Positions 16,956 to 25,607 of a DNA stretch of 64,000 bases are shown one piece after another. The position numbers and the translations under genes were made by a program. The DNA is from Geobacter sp. AOG2 (lineage in GTDB: Bacteria > Desulfobacterota > Desulfuromonadia > Geobacterales > Pseudopelobacteraceae). How positions within the stretch are numbered: the first letter of the stretch is position 1; each line of letters starts with the position of its first letter. The notes under the pieces were generated by a model. That model was given only the letters and a program-made list of their open reading frames with translations, was not told where the DNA came from and searched no databases. The stretch is taken from the NCBI RefSeq assembly GCF_019972295.1, contig NZ_BLJA01000001.1:714049-778048 (forward strand), read 5' to 3'.

Positions 16956-17489
16956 ATGAACGTTTCCAACCGAGAGATCATTTTTAACGGACTGGTATAC
17001 GATGTTGAACAGATGCTGGTGGAAATCGGCTCCCGAGGCAATCATATATTTCAGGTCATCCGCCACCCCGGCGGCGCCGGGGTTCTGCCGGTGCATGACG
17101 ATGGCAGCGTATCGCTGATCCGGCAGCTTCGTCCGGCGGTTAACGCCGTTCTGCTGGAGGTGCCGGCCGGTCGTCTCAGCCCCGGGGAGCCGCCTCTTCA
17201 GTGCGCCGGTCGCGAGTTGCGGGAGGAGACGGGGATGCAGGCGGAGCAGTTGGTTTCGCTCGGTATGATTCATTCGTCCCCCGGTGTGTTCGATGAGGTC
17301 ATCCACCTCTATGCGGCTACCGGCATCTCCCAGGGAGAAGCGGAACCGGAGGATGACGAGGAGATCGAGGTGGTCCGCATGCCCTTTGCCGAAGCGCTTG
17401 CCATGGCTGCCGAGGGGCGCATCAGCGATGCCAAAACCATAGCTACGCTTTTCAGATGGGACCAGAGATGCCGCATGCAAACTACCTGA
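16956..17489 (+). CDS. Nudix hydrolase, ADP-ribose pyrophosphatase type
   Basis: 177 residues with a complete Nudix box, GRLSPGEPPLQCAGRELREE then TGM, holding all G-x5-E-x7-RE-x2-EE-x-G positions. The preceding RQLRPAVNAVLLEVPAGRL and the Pro in SSPGVFDEVIHLYAA fit the ADP-ribose/nucleoside-diphosphate-sugar subgroup. The likely substrate is ADP-ribose, by inference. The ATG at 16956 sits directly behind a -10 box (see the promoter entry). The EAL-HDOD gene overlaps its 3' end by 22 bases. Confidence 0.88.
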   Translation: MNVSNREIIFNGLVYDVEQMLVEIGSRGNHIFQVIRHPGGAGVLPVHDDGSVSLIRQLRPAVNAVLLEVPAGRLSPGEPPLQCAGRELREETGMQAEQLVSLGMIHSSPGVFDEVIHLYAATGISQGEAEPEDDEEIEVVRMPFAEALAMAAEGRISDAKTIATLFRWDQRCRMQTT

Positions 17490-18697
17490 TAGGCCGCCAG
17501 CCGATTCTTGACCGGAACGAGCAGGTCGTCGCCTACGAACTGCTGTTTCGTACGGCCGCGGCGCATAACACGGCAACGATAGCGGACGCCACTCAGGCTA
17601 CCGCCAGCGTAATCATTAATGCCCTGTCCGGCTTCGGCCTGGAAAGAATCCTCGGCAACCACAGGGGCTTCATCAATATGGAATTGGACCTGTTGTTGAG
17701 CGATTCCCTGGGAATTCTGCCTTGGGACCGGGTGGTGCTGGAACTTCTGGAGTCTCTTGTGATCACTCCCAAATTGGTGGAGCGCTGCCGGGTACTGAAA
17801 CAAGAGGGGTTCCAGCTCGCCCTGGATGACCACGAGTACGACCCTGCCTATGAAGAGTTGTACGGCATTGTGGACATTGTCAAGATCGACCTTCTGCAAA
17901 CTCCACCCTCGCGCTTGGCCGGGATGGTGGAAAAGTTCCGGCCCTATCCCGTCAAACTGTTGGCTGAGAAGGTTGAGACGCGGGACGAATACCGCCTATG
18001 CCTCGATCTGGGTTTCGAGTACTTCCAAGGGTTCTACTTCGCCAAGCCGTCGGTAATGGAAAAGAAGCGCTTCGACGAGTCCGGTTCGACCCTTTTGAAG
18101 TTGATGGACCTGTTGATGAAGGATGCCGAACTGGAAATGATTGAACAGGCCTTCCGGGCAAGCCCCGGCCTGACCTACAAACTGCTCCTCCTGGTCAACT
18201 CGGTCTCTCTGGGGTTGCGCGGCAAGATTCAGAACATTCGCCATGCTGTGGCCCTCTTGGGGCGCCAACAGATCAAACGCTGGGTGCAATTGGCCTTGTT
18301 CGTTTCGGATGCCCACAGCGGGCCGGAGAATCCGCTGGTGGAGTTTGCCGCGGTACGGGCCGCATTCATGGAGCAGTTGGCCTATCGGCATTCCGGCCTT
18401 AAGGACGGCAAGGATGCGGGCGAGCAGGCCTTTCTGACCGGCATCCTCTCGGTTCTCGGGAGTATCTACGATATATCCATAGACGAAATTCTTGCCAACC
18501 TCAGCCTCTCCGAGGCCGTCAAGGAAGCTTTGACGAACCGGGGTGGGGCGCTGGGGCAGCTTTTGCAGCTCTCTGAACAACTGGAAAACCTGGACGCCAG
18601 GTTTGACTCGGACTGGCTCGAAGAGATGGGGCTTTCCCAGGAATACATCCTGGCGGCGCAGGTGAAGGCCTACGGTTGGCGCGACGGGATGCTCTGA
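17468..18697 (+). CDS. EAL-HDOD signalling protein (YuxH type)
   Basis: 409 residues. The N-terminal about 200 residues are an EAL-like domain: IGRQPILDRNEQVVAYELLFR (ELL in place of EAL), LALDDHEYDPAY, VDIVKIDLL, LLAEKVET and FEYFQGFYFAKP. The C-terminal half is an HDOD domain (SPGLTYKLLLLVNSVSLGL, IRHAVALLGRQQIKRW). The EAL motif and the DDFG loop are altered, so it may bind rather than hydrolyse cyclic di-GMP. Start at 17468 preferred; 17456 is also in frame. The RF-1-domain gene begins 2 bases after its stop. Confidence 0.88.
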   Translation: MPHANYLIGRQPILDRNEQVVAYELLFRTAAAHNTATIADATQATASVIINALSGFGLERILGNHRGFINMELDLLLSDSLGILPWDRVVLELLESLVITPKLVERCRVLKQEGFQLALDDHEYDPAYEELYGIVDIVKIDLLQTPPSRLAGMVEKFRPYPVKLLAEKVETRDEYRLCLDLGFEYFQGFYFAKPSVMEKKRFDESGSTLLKLMDLLMKDAELEMIEQAFRASPGLTYKLLLLVNSVSLGLRGKIQNIRHAVALLGRQQIKRWVQLALFVSDAHSGPENPLVEFAAVRAAFMEQLAYRHSGLKDGKDAGEQAFLTGILSVLGSIYDISIDEILANLSLSEAVKEALTNRGGALGQLLQLSEQLENLDARFDSDWLEEMGLSQEYILAAQVKAYGWRDGML

Positions 18698-18699
18698 AT

Positions 18700-19056
18700 A
18701 TGTCGGATTTTGCCGTCAGCGAGGAAAAAAACCGCTGGCTCGTCCGTAAAATGGCCGAGTTGGGGGTGAAGGAGGATGACCTGGAGGAGGCCTTTGTCCG
18801 CTCCTCGGGCAACGGCGGCCAGCACGTCAACAAAACCTCGACCTGCGTCCAGTTGCATCACAGGCCAAGCGGCATCGTGGTTACCGCTTCGCGGGAGCGT
18901 AGCCAGTCGGTAAACCGTTTCCTGGCACGGCGTGAATTGCTGGAGCGGCTTGAGGCACAGACCGGCGTGCAGACGGCGGAGATGAAACGGGTCGAGAAAC
19001 TGCGCAAACAGAAAGACCGGCGCCGCAGGCGGACCGCCACAAAGGTTGCACCATGA
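18700..19056 (+). CDS. RF-1 domain (GGQ) peptide chain release factor-like protein
   Basis: 118 residues, containing only the peptidyl-tRNA hydrolase domain of release factors: VRSSGNGGQHVNKTSTCVQL around residues 35-54, with the catalytic GGQ. It lacks the codon-recognition domain and ends in a basic tail (RKQKDRRRRRTATK). Such stand-alone proteins (ArfB/YaeJ, mtRF-R/C12orf65 types) release peptides from stalled ribosomes. The ATG follows the EAL-HDOD stop by 2 bases, and its own TGA overlaps the mutS2 ATG, so the protein is made together with MutS2. Confidence 0.88.
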   Translation: MSDFAVSEEKNRWLVRKMAELGVKEDDLEEAFVRSSGNGGQHVNKTSTCVQLHHRPSGIVVTASRERSQSVNRFLARRELLERLEAQTGVQTAEMKRVEKLRKQKDRRRRRTATKVAP

Positions 19057-21422
19057 TAACCCCTGAAACCCTGAAGCGTCTGGAGTTCGATAAAATCCTG
19101 ACCGAGATCGCCGTCCAGGCGCACAGCGATGTGACCCGTGAACAGGTCATGGCAACTGCGCCGCTTAAGGACGCGGAACAGATCCGGCTTATCGCAGGCC
19201 GAATCGACGAGGTCCGTAGTCTGATCAGCCTGGGTATAGCCCTGCGCCTTACAGCTTTCGAGGACATCCGTCCGCTTCTGGAGGTCGTCCGCCCGGCGGG
19301 GGCCTTTCTGGCGCCGCAGGACCTGTTGCAGTTCATTCCCGTGTTGAGTGCGTTTAGCGAGATTTCGCGTCAACTTGCCCCGCGGAGCGATATTCCCCGA
19401 CTTGCGTCGCTTAGTCCCTCGTTGCGCCCCTTTCCCGAGATCCTCGAACCACTGGCAGCGTCTATCGACCATGACGGTAGCATCATGGACAGCGCCTCCG
19501 TACAACTCCGGGAGATTCGCCGGGCCAAGCGCTCCCTGGCAGCCCGCATCCGCAAGAAGATCGAGGAGATCGTCCGGGACAACGACATCGGGGTCTTTCT
19601 TCAGGATGACTTCATCACCCAGCGTTCGGGACGCTGGGTGATACCGGTACGCATGGACTCAAAGGGAATGGTGCGTGGTGTGGTGCACGATGTCTCGGCC
19701 TCGGGCGAGACTGCCTTTATGGAACCGCTGGAGATCATTCCTTTTGTCAACGAGCTGGAGAATGTGAGTGCCGAGGAAAAGGCCGAGGAGATCCGCATTC
19801 TGCGCCAGCTCTCGGCATGGATTCGCGAGGATGCCCCGGCCCTGGAAGGATGCTTCGCCACACTGGTAGCCCTGGATGTGCTTAACTGCATGGCCCGTTT
19901 CGCCGAACGCCACGGTCTGGAAACACCCGGCTTGAACAGCGATGGCATCCTGAGGCTGGCCCAGGCCCGCCATCCGCTTTTGCTGATGCTCCAGCGCCAG
20001 GGGGCTATCCCCCGTGTGCAACCGTTGGACCTTGAGATGGGGGATGAAGGGCGCGTCATGGTCATCACCGGTCCCAATGCCGGCGGCAAGACCATTGCTC
20101 TGAAGACCGCCGGGGTCCTTACCCTGTTGGCCCTGTGCGCCATACCGGTGCCGTGCGACGGAGCGCGTTCCACCTTCCCTCTCCTGGATACCCTGTTGGT
20201 GGACATCGGTGACGAACAATCCATCGAACAGAGCCTGTCCACCTTCTCGGCCCATGTAGCGCGTATTGTGACCATCCTGGGGCAGGCCGGTCCGCGTTCC
20301 CTGGTGCTGTTGGATGAACTGGGCGCCGGCACCGAGCCGCAACAGGGAGCGGCCATCGCGTGCGGCGTACTGCGAGATTTGCAGGAACGGGGCGCCACGG
20401 TGATCGCCACTACCCACCTGTCGGAGATCATCGGTTTTGTCCACCGTACACCGGGCATGATCAACGCGGGCATGGAATACGACGCTGAAACCTATACCCC
20501 GCTCTACCGCTTGATCAGTGGCGAGCCGGGACACTCCCATGCCGTCGAGATCGCCCGGCGCTACGGCATGCCCGAGCGGGTGATCGCCTTTGCCCGGGAG
20601 ATGGTGGGGAGTGGGGGAGCGGAATTCACTGCGTTGTTGGCCGACCTGCACCGTCGGCGGGATGAACTGAACGCGGCACGGCAAGAGTTGGAGCGCCAGA
20701 AAGAACTGGTGCACAGCAAACAGCGAGAGGTGGAGGCCCGCGCCGGTGCCATCGAGGTGGCTCGGCGGGAGGCATCAGACAAGGCGTGGGCCGAGGCACG
20801 GGAGTTGATCTCCACAACCCGGCGGCAGATGAATGAACTGCTGGACGAGTACAAACGGGAAAAACGCGCCGAGATCATCGAAAAACTGCGCCAAAGCGAG
20901 GTGGAACTGACCGAACAGCTTGAACCGCGGACCTCCGCAGTGCGTGACCGGACCCCGCTCAAGGCGGTCAAGACGGGAGATGCGGTACATGTGCGCTCGC
21001 TGGGGCACGACGGCATTGTGGTTGCCGTGGACCTGAGGCAAGCAAAGGCGCGGGTCAGAACTGGCAGTATGGACGTGGATGTGGGCATCGGTGATCTGTC
21101 GGCTCCTCTACAGCAGGGGAAACAAAAAGCGCGGCGCCTGACCCAGGATGCCTGGAAGGCAGGCCATGCCGAAAATGAAGAGCGAGAACTGAAGCTCATC
21201 GGCCTGCGGGTTGATGAGGCTCTGGACCTGCTGGAACCGTTTCTCAACCACGCTTCGCTGAACGGCCTCTCAGAGGCGCGCGTTATCCACGGCGTCGGCA
21301 CAGGGCGGCTGCGGGATGCGGTGCGTGAACACCTGGCCCGCCATCCGTTGGTGGAGGAATTCCGCCCAGGCGGCCCCCACGAGGGAAGAGACGGCGCCAC
21401 GGTGGTGCTCTTACGGCAGTGA
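19053..21422 (+). CDS. mutS2: MutS2 ATPase with Smr domain
   Basis: 789 residues, full length. N-terminal core and clamp, then the ABC-type ATPase with GPNAGGKT at about residues 340-347, the signature QSLSTFSAH, Walker B LVLLDELGAG and TTHLSEI. A long Glu/Arg-rich coiled coil follows (about residues 525-640), then a C-terminal Smr domain from about 714. The Smr HGVGTG motif is intact, but the usual LDLRG is LKLIG. Bacterial MutS2 is reported to suppress recombination and, in Bacillus, to split collided ribosomes. The ATGA overlap with the RF-1-domain gene supports the translational role. Confidence 0.95.
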   Translation: MITPETLKRLEFDKILTEIAVQAHSDVTREQVMATAPLKDAEQIRLIAGRIDEVRSLISLGIALRLTAFEDIRPLLEVVRPAGAFLAPQDLLQFIPVLSAFSEISRQLAPRSDIPRLASLSPSLRPFPEILEPLAASIDHDGSIMDSASVQLREIRRAKRSLAARIRKKIEEIVRDNDIGVFLQDDFITQRSGRWVIPVRMDSKGMVRGVVHDVSASGETAFMEPLEIIPFVNELENVSAEEKAEEIRILRQLSAWIREDAPALEGCFATLVALDVLNCMARFAERHGLETPGLNSDGILRLAQARHPLLLMLQRQGAIPRVQPLDLEMGDEGRVMVITGPNAGGKTIALKTAGVLTLLALCAIPVPCDGARSTFPLLDTLLVDIGDEQSIEQSLSTFSAHVARIVTILGQAGPRSLVLLDELGAGTEPQQGAAIACGVLRDLQERGATVIATTHLSEIIGFVHRTPGMINAGMEYDAETYTPLYRLISGEPGHSHAVEIARRYGMPERVIAFAREMVGSGGAEFTALLADLHRRRDELNAARQELERQKELVHSKQREVEARAGAIEVARREASDKAWAEARELISTTRRQMNELLDEYKREKRAEIIEKLRQSEVELTEQLEPRTSAVRDRTPLKAVKTGDAVHVRSLGHDGIVVAVDLRQAKARVRTGSMDVDVGIGDLSAPLQQGKQKARRLTQDAWKAGHAENEERELKLIGLRVDEALDLLEPFLNHASLNGLSEARVIHGVGTGRLRDAVREHLARHPLVEEFRPGGPHEGRDGATVVLLRQ

Positions 21423-21482
21423 CGTTACATTCACCGTTGCCGCCTTCGATCGACGGGCGGGACGTTGTGGGGGAGGTTCACC

Positions 21483-21785
21483 CTGGACAGCTTCATTATC
21501 GAAGTAAGTGAACAGGACGTAAAGCGGGAGAGGGATAAGTCCCGGGAGTTGCGCAGAAGCCGCTGGTGGCAGAACCGCCTCGCCCTGGGGCGATGTCACT
21601 GGTGTGGCGGCACGTTCCCCCCCGATGAACTGACCATGGACCACATCATTCCCCTTGCCCGGGGCGGCAAGGGTTCCCGCAATAATGTGGTGCCTGCCTG
21701 CAAGGAATGCAACAGCCGGAAAAAGTACCTGCTGCCCATGGAGTGGGAGGATTATATCAAGCAGTTTGAAAAACGGGAGCAGTGA
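21483..21785 (+). CDS. HNH endonuclease
   Basis: About 100-residue protein with a zinc-binding HNH fold: CHWCGG, then the catalytic TMDHIIPLARGGKGSRNN, and VPACKECNSRKKYLLP. Nothing in it names a substrate; small HNH proteins can be nicking or repair nucleases. There is no in-frame ATG before the domain. The best start by ribosome binding site is a CTG at 21483, 6 bases after GGGGGAGG; a TTG at 21465 is the conventional alternative. It ends in an overlap with the HAD hydrolase start. Confidence 0.82.
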   Translation: MDSFIIEVSEQDVKRERDKSRELRRSRWWQNRLALGRCHWCGGTFPPDELTMDHIIPLARGGKGSRNNVVPACKECNSRKKYLLPMEWEDYIKQFEKREQ

Positions 21786-22429
21786 ACGTGAATGCCGTGA
21801 AGAGTCGTTATAAGCTGGTCATCTACGATTGCGACGGGGTCATGTTCGACTCCCTCGAATCCAATTATATTTTTTACAACCGGGTTCTGGAACACCTGGA
21901 CCGGCCGCCGCTGGACCGGGGGGACGAGCATGCCCGAAAGGTGCTGCATACCTATTCCTTTAACGATGTGATGGACTATTTTTTTGCCGGAGACCCCTGC
22001 CGCGAGGAGGCCTTGCGCTTCGCCAAGACCATCCACTACCGAGACCTGGCCCCCTACATGCGCATGGAGGAAGGATTGATCGCGACCCTTGACCAGCTCA
22101 AGGGTCGCGTCTCCCTGGCTGTGTGCACCAATCGGGCGGTTTCCATGGATATGATCATCGAGGATTTCGGGCTGACCGGCTACTTTGCATGTGTCATGAC
22201 CGCATCCCAGGTGACGAATCCCAAGCCACACCCCGAACCGCTCATCAAAGTCCTGGATTATTTCGGCGTAGAACCGCACGAGGCGCTCTTCGTGGGGGAT
22301 GGGGAGGTGGACATGCTGTCGGCCCACGGTGCAGGGGTCCCGTTTGTGGCCTACAAGACCAATCTGCCCGGCCAACTCCGCATCGAGCGTCATGACGAGA
22401 TCATGCCACATCTCTTCGGGGAACCCTAA
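21782..22429 (+). CDS. HAD superfamily hydrolase (phosphoglycolate phosphatase-like)
   Basis: 215 residues. Motif I is IYDCDGVMFDSLES with both nucleophile Asp residues; a helical cap follows (YNRVLEHL ... HTYSFNDVMDYFF). Motif II is VCTNR, motif III the Lys in NPKPHPEPL, motif IV VGDGEVDM. These fit a phosphatase for a small phosphorylated metabolite, possibly phosphoglycolate. The start is GTG at 21782 overlapping the HNH stop, or GTG at 21788, which has better spacing from GGAG. A repeat element begins directly at its stop codon. Confidence 0.88.
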   Translation: MNVNAVKSRYKLVIYDCDGVMFDSLESNYIFYNRVLEHLDRPPLDRGDEHARKVLHTYSFNDVMDYFFAGDPCREEALRFAKTIHYRDLAPYMRMEEGLIATLDQLKGRVSLAVCTNRAVSMDMIIEDFGLTGYFACVMTASQVTNPKPHPEPLIKVLDYFGVEPHEALFVGDGEVDMLSAHGAGVPFVAYKTNLPGQLRIERHDEIMPHLFGEP

Positions 22430-22430
22430 A

Positions 22431-22635
22431 AGATTTTTGAAAAACAGCCATCAGGCCTTCGTCCTCGAAGCCCCTTTTGTGAGCGAGGCCTTTGGCCTCA
22501 TCCTTCGGGCGCCTTCGCGATCCAATTCAGCAAGCTGAATTGTGCAGCGTAGCGCTGCTACGCCTCCGCAGGTCTGTCTAGCGGGTGTGACGATCTGACT
22601 ATTTTCAAACAACCTGAGTTTTTCAGCAGGTTGCC
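22431..22635. repeat. Dispersed inverted-repeat element, copy 1 (long variant)
   Basis: It starts right after the HAD hydrolase TAA with TTTTTGAAAAACAGCC and closes with GATCTGACTATTTTC, AACAACCTGAG and TTTTTCAGCAGGTTG. The shared core GCGTAGCGCTGCTACGC is present. Compared with the other four copies it carries about 70 extra bases, which hold further small inverted repeats (AATTCAGCAAGCTGAATT). Confidence 0.85.
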
Positions 22636-22660
22636 AAGAACCTGACGGTTGATTATCCTC

Positions 22661-23566
22661 TCAACCGTTCTCCTCCCCGGCCGCTGTGCCGTAGCTGCGG
22701 ACCTGCTCCATCAGGAAATCCGCAAAGGCCCGGTTGGCCCGGGACAGGTAGGCCCCCTTCTTCCAGGCCAGCATCAGATCCAGGTGCAGCGGCGGGTCGA
22801 AGGACACGGCCCGCAGTTCTGCATCGTCCTCTACTACCATGCGTAACAGGGTAGAGATGCCGAGCCTTTTTTTAACCAGTGACTTGACCATGGTGTACAG
22901 GTTGGTTTCGAAGACCACCTGGGGCGTCATGCCGCTTTCCTGCATTTCCTCAAAGAGCATCTCCCGCTGGTAGTACCCTTCCTTGAACATGATGAGCGGT
23001 TGGCGCGCAAACTCCCCCAGGGGCACGGCGGAACGGGCGGTGAATGGGTGGTCGGGAGGGACGCAGACCACTACCTCTTCCCGCAGTATATGTCGTACTT
23101 CCAGATTGTCGGGGATATGCCCGCCGGCAATGACCCCCATGTCTAATTCCCCCAGACTGATCATCTTCTGGATACTGGCAGCGCCTTCGCCGGAAACCTC
23201 AAGGCGCAGGTGCGGATAGCGCTCAGCAAAACCGCAGATAATGGTCGGGAAGAAGTAGGCGCTCATCATGGGCGGAACTCCGACACGTACCTCACCCTTG
23301 TCAAGGCCACGTAGATCTGCCATCTCCTGGCCGGCAGCCTTCAGGTTCCCCAGGATGCGTTGGGCATGCTCCAACAGTATCACCCCCTCGGCCGTCAGGG
23401 ATACCTTGCGGTCCTGCCGGTTGAACAGAACCAGCTCCAATTCCTCTTCCAGTTTGCGGATGGCCGTACTGACGGCGGGTTGTGCCACATGCAGTTCTTC
23501 GGCCGCTCTGGTAAAGTTGCTGAACCGGGCAATCTCCGCAAAGAATTTCAACTGACGCAAATCCAT
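22661..23566 (-). CDS. LysR family transcriptional regulator
   Basis: 301 residues. N-terminal winged helix-turn-helix (MDLRQLKFFAEIARFSNFTR, AAEELHVAQPAVSTAIRKLE), then a periplasmic-binding-like effector domain (GEVRVGVPPMMSAYFFP onward). It faces the MFS transporter gene across a 108-base AT-rich gap, the usual arrangement for a LysR protein controlling its divergent neighbour and itself. The inducer is unknown; presumably it is a substrate of the transporter. Confidence 0.93.
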   Translation of the reverse strand: MDLRQLKFFAEIARFSNFTRAAEELHVAQPAVSTAIRKLEEELELVLFNRQDRKVSLTAEGVILLEHAQRILGNLKAAGQEMADLRGLDKGEVRVGVPPMMSAYFFPTIICGFAERYPHLRLEVSGEGAASIQKMISLGELDMGVIAGGHIPDNLEVRHILREEVVVCVPPDHPFTARSAVPLGEFARQPLIMFKEGYYQREMLFEEMQESGMTPQVVFETNLYTMVKSLVKKRLGISTLLRMVVEDDAELRAVSFDPPLHLDLMLAWKKGAYLSRANRAFADFLMEQVRSYGTAAGEENG

Positions 23567-23590
23567 TCTGCATACTCCATACTAAAATAT

Positions 23591-23603
23591 TATCGATACG
23601 ATA
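23591..23603. promoter_or_regulatory. Candidate LysR operator in the divergent intergenic region
   Basis: TATCG-ATA-CGATA, a perfect 5-bp dyad that also fits the T-N11-A LysR box. It lies between the two start codons of the LysR and MFS genes; a further TTATCG half-site follows near 23631. Confidence 0.55.
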
Positions 23604-23674
23604 CATATTATATATTTTTGTTATCGTCGTGCAAGTGCTACGCTACCATTATATTCGAAACAGGAAAGCGAATC

Positions 23675-24913
23675 ATGAGCGAATTGACCATTACGGAAGC
23701 AGAATTCATCCGCAGCGGTAGCACCATCTTCCGCCAGACCAACCTGGCCTTCTTTGCCGCCGGTTTTGTCACCTTCATCACCCTGTACGACGTGCAACCG
23801 CTCCTGCCGGAATTTGCCCGGGAATTCGGCGTTCCGGCCGCGCTGGCCAGCCTTCCCCTTTCGGTGACCACCGCAACACTGGCCATCGCCATGCTGCTTG
23901 CGGGGACCGTGTCGGAGACTCTCGGCCGAAAGCCGGTGATGGTGTTTTCCCTCTTTTCGACCTCACTTCTGGCATTTATGACCGCATTCAGCCATACCCT
24001 TTCCTCGTTGATCGCCGTCAGGCTCCTGCAGGGGGTGGTCCTGGCGGGGCTGCCGTCGGTGGCCATGGCCTACCTGAGCGAAGAGATCGACCCCCCATCC
24101 ATCGGCGCGGCCATGGGGCTGTACATAAGCGGCAACGCCATCGGCGGCATGTCGGGGAGGATCTTCACAGCTACCGTCACCGACCTCTCTTCATGGCGAA
24201 CGGCGTTGGCGCTCATCGGGATCGCCTGCCTGGTGTTGAGCGTCTATTTTATCCGCCATCTTCCCCCCTCCACTCACTTCCGGCGGCACCCTTTCGAGGT
24301 TGGATACCTCTTCACCTCGCTCTACCGACAGATGCGGGATCCGGCGCTCCTCTGTCTCTACGGTCTCGGCTTCCTGATCATGGGGAGTTTCGTCACCCTG
24401 TACAATTACATCACCTTCCGGCTTCTGGGGCACCCCTACGACCTGACTCAAACCCTGGTCAGCCTGATCTTTCTGGTCTACTTCCTCGGCTCGTTCAGTT
24501 CCAGTTCCATGGGGCGAATGGTGAACCGCTTCGGCCGCCGCGCCATGATCTGCGCCGGCCTCGGCGCCATGGCCGCCGGCACGGCTATCACTCTGGCCGC
24601 GCCGCTCCCCTGGATCATTGTCGGGGTGGCCGTATTCACCTGCGGGTTTTTCGGCGCTCACGCGGTTGCCTCCAGTTGGGTAGGGCGTCACGCCAAAACC
24701 GGAAAGGCCCAGGCATCCTCACTTTACCTCTTCTTCTATTACCTGGGGTCGAGCATCTCCGGGACCGTGGGAGGGTTCTGCTGGACTCATGGGGGATGGG
24801 GCGGCGTTGCGGGGTTGATCGGTTTGTTGCTTGCGACCGCGTTGGTCATCATCGCCTTGTCCACGCGCCTGTCGACAGGACATGCGCAGGGTGGTATAGT
24901 TGGAAAAATTTGA
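23675..24913 (+). CDS. MFS transporter (YnfM-like)
   Basis: 412-residue major facilitator with 12 predicted helices. Between helices 2 and 3 is the motif-A-like GTVSETLGRKPVM, and the protein starts FAAGFVTFITLYDVQPLLPEFAREFGV, close to the YnfM/arabinose-efflux subgroup. Probably a drug or metabolite exporter; substrate unknown. The ATG at 23675 follows CAGGAAAGCGAATC. It is divergent from the LysR gene, its probable regulator; a DJ-1 gene follows 48 bases later. Confidence 0.9.
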   Translation: MSELTITEAEFIRSGSTIFRQTNLAFFAAGFVTFITLYDVQPLLPEFAREFGVPAALASLPLSVTTATLAIAMLLAGTVSETLGRKPVMVFSLFSTSLLAFMTAFSHTLSSLIAVRLLQGVVLAGLPSVAMAYLSEEIDPPSIGAAMGLYISGNAIGGMSGRIFTATVTDLSSWRTALALIGIACLVLSVYFIRHLPPSTHFRRHPFEVGYLFTSLYRQMRDPALLCLYGLGFLIMGSFVTLYNYITFRLLGHPYDLTQTLVSLIFLVYFLGSFSSSSMGRMVNRFGRRAMICAGLGAMAAGTAITLAAPLPWIIVGVAVFTCGFFGAHAVASSWVGRHAKTGKAQASSLYLFFYYLGSSISGTVGGFCWTHGGWGGVAGLIGLLLATALVIIALSTRLSTGHAQGGIVGKI

Positions 24914-24961
24914 AGCGGTCCGGCTGATTTCTTTCATCCATGCAGGAAAGAGGAGAATGTT

Positions 24962-25543
24962 ATGGCGGCAAAAAGGATTCTGATGCTGGTGGGCGATTAT
25001 GTGGAGGACTACGAAGTCATGGTACCGTTTCAGGCCCTGCAGATGGTCGGGCATACGGTGCACGCGGTCTGTAGCGGCAAGAAGGCCGGCGACACGGTAC
25101 GTACGGCGGTGCACGACTTCGAGGGGGATCAGACCTATAGCGAGAAACCTGGGCATAACTTCACCCTGAATGCCACCTTCGCGGAGGTCCGCGCCCAGGA
25201 TTACGACGCCCTCGTGGTCCCCGGCGGAAGGGCTCCCGAGTACATCCGCCTGAATCAGGAGGTGCTGGAGGTCGTACGGCACTTTAGCGCCGCCCAGAAA
25301 CCCATGGCGGCCATCTGCCATGGGGCGCAACTGTTGGCTGCTGCCGGAGTGCTGAAAGGGAAAGGGTGCTCCGCCTATCCGGCGGTTGGGCCGGAAGTCA
25401 CCATCTCCGGCGGAACCTACATGGATATCCCCGTGGACAAGGCCCATGTGGACGGAAATCTGGTCACGGCCCCGGCATGGCCCGCCCACCCCGAATGGCT
25501 GGCAAAATTTCTGAAGGTTCTGGGGACGGAGATCATTCTGTGA
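24962..25543 (+). CDS. DJ-1/PfpI family protein
   Basis: 193 residues of the class I glutamine amidotransferase-like DJ-1/PfpI fold. An N-terminal Glu ([11 protein letters not shown]), the nucleophile elbow AICHGAQLL with Cys at about 119 followed by His, and [10 protein letters not shown]. Family members act as deglycases, chaperones or proteases; sequence does not decide. The start has AAAGAGGAGAATGTT upstream. It probably follows the MFS gene in one transcript. Confidence 0.88.
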   Translation: MAAKRILMLVGDYVEDYEVMVPFQALQMVGHTVHAVCSGKKAGDTVRTAVHDFEGDQTYSEKPGHNFTLNATFAEVRAQDYDALVVPGGRAPEYIRLNQEVLEVVRHFSAAQKPMAAICHGAQLLAAAGVLKGKGCSAYPAVGPEVTISGGTYMDIPVDKAHVDGNLVTAPAWPAHPEWLAKFLKVLGTEIIL

Positions 25544-25607
25544 TCAGGGGCTGGTCCCGCCGCCACGAAATGTATGATAGATACCTTTCCGGCGTCGCGA
25601 GTAGCCG

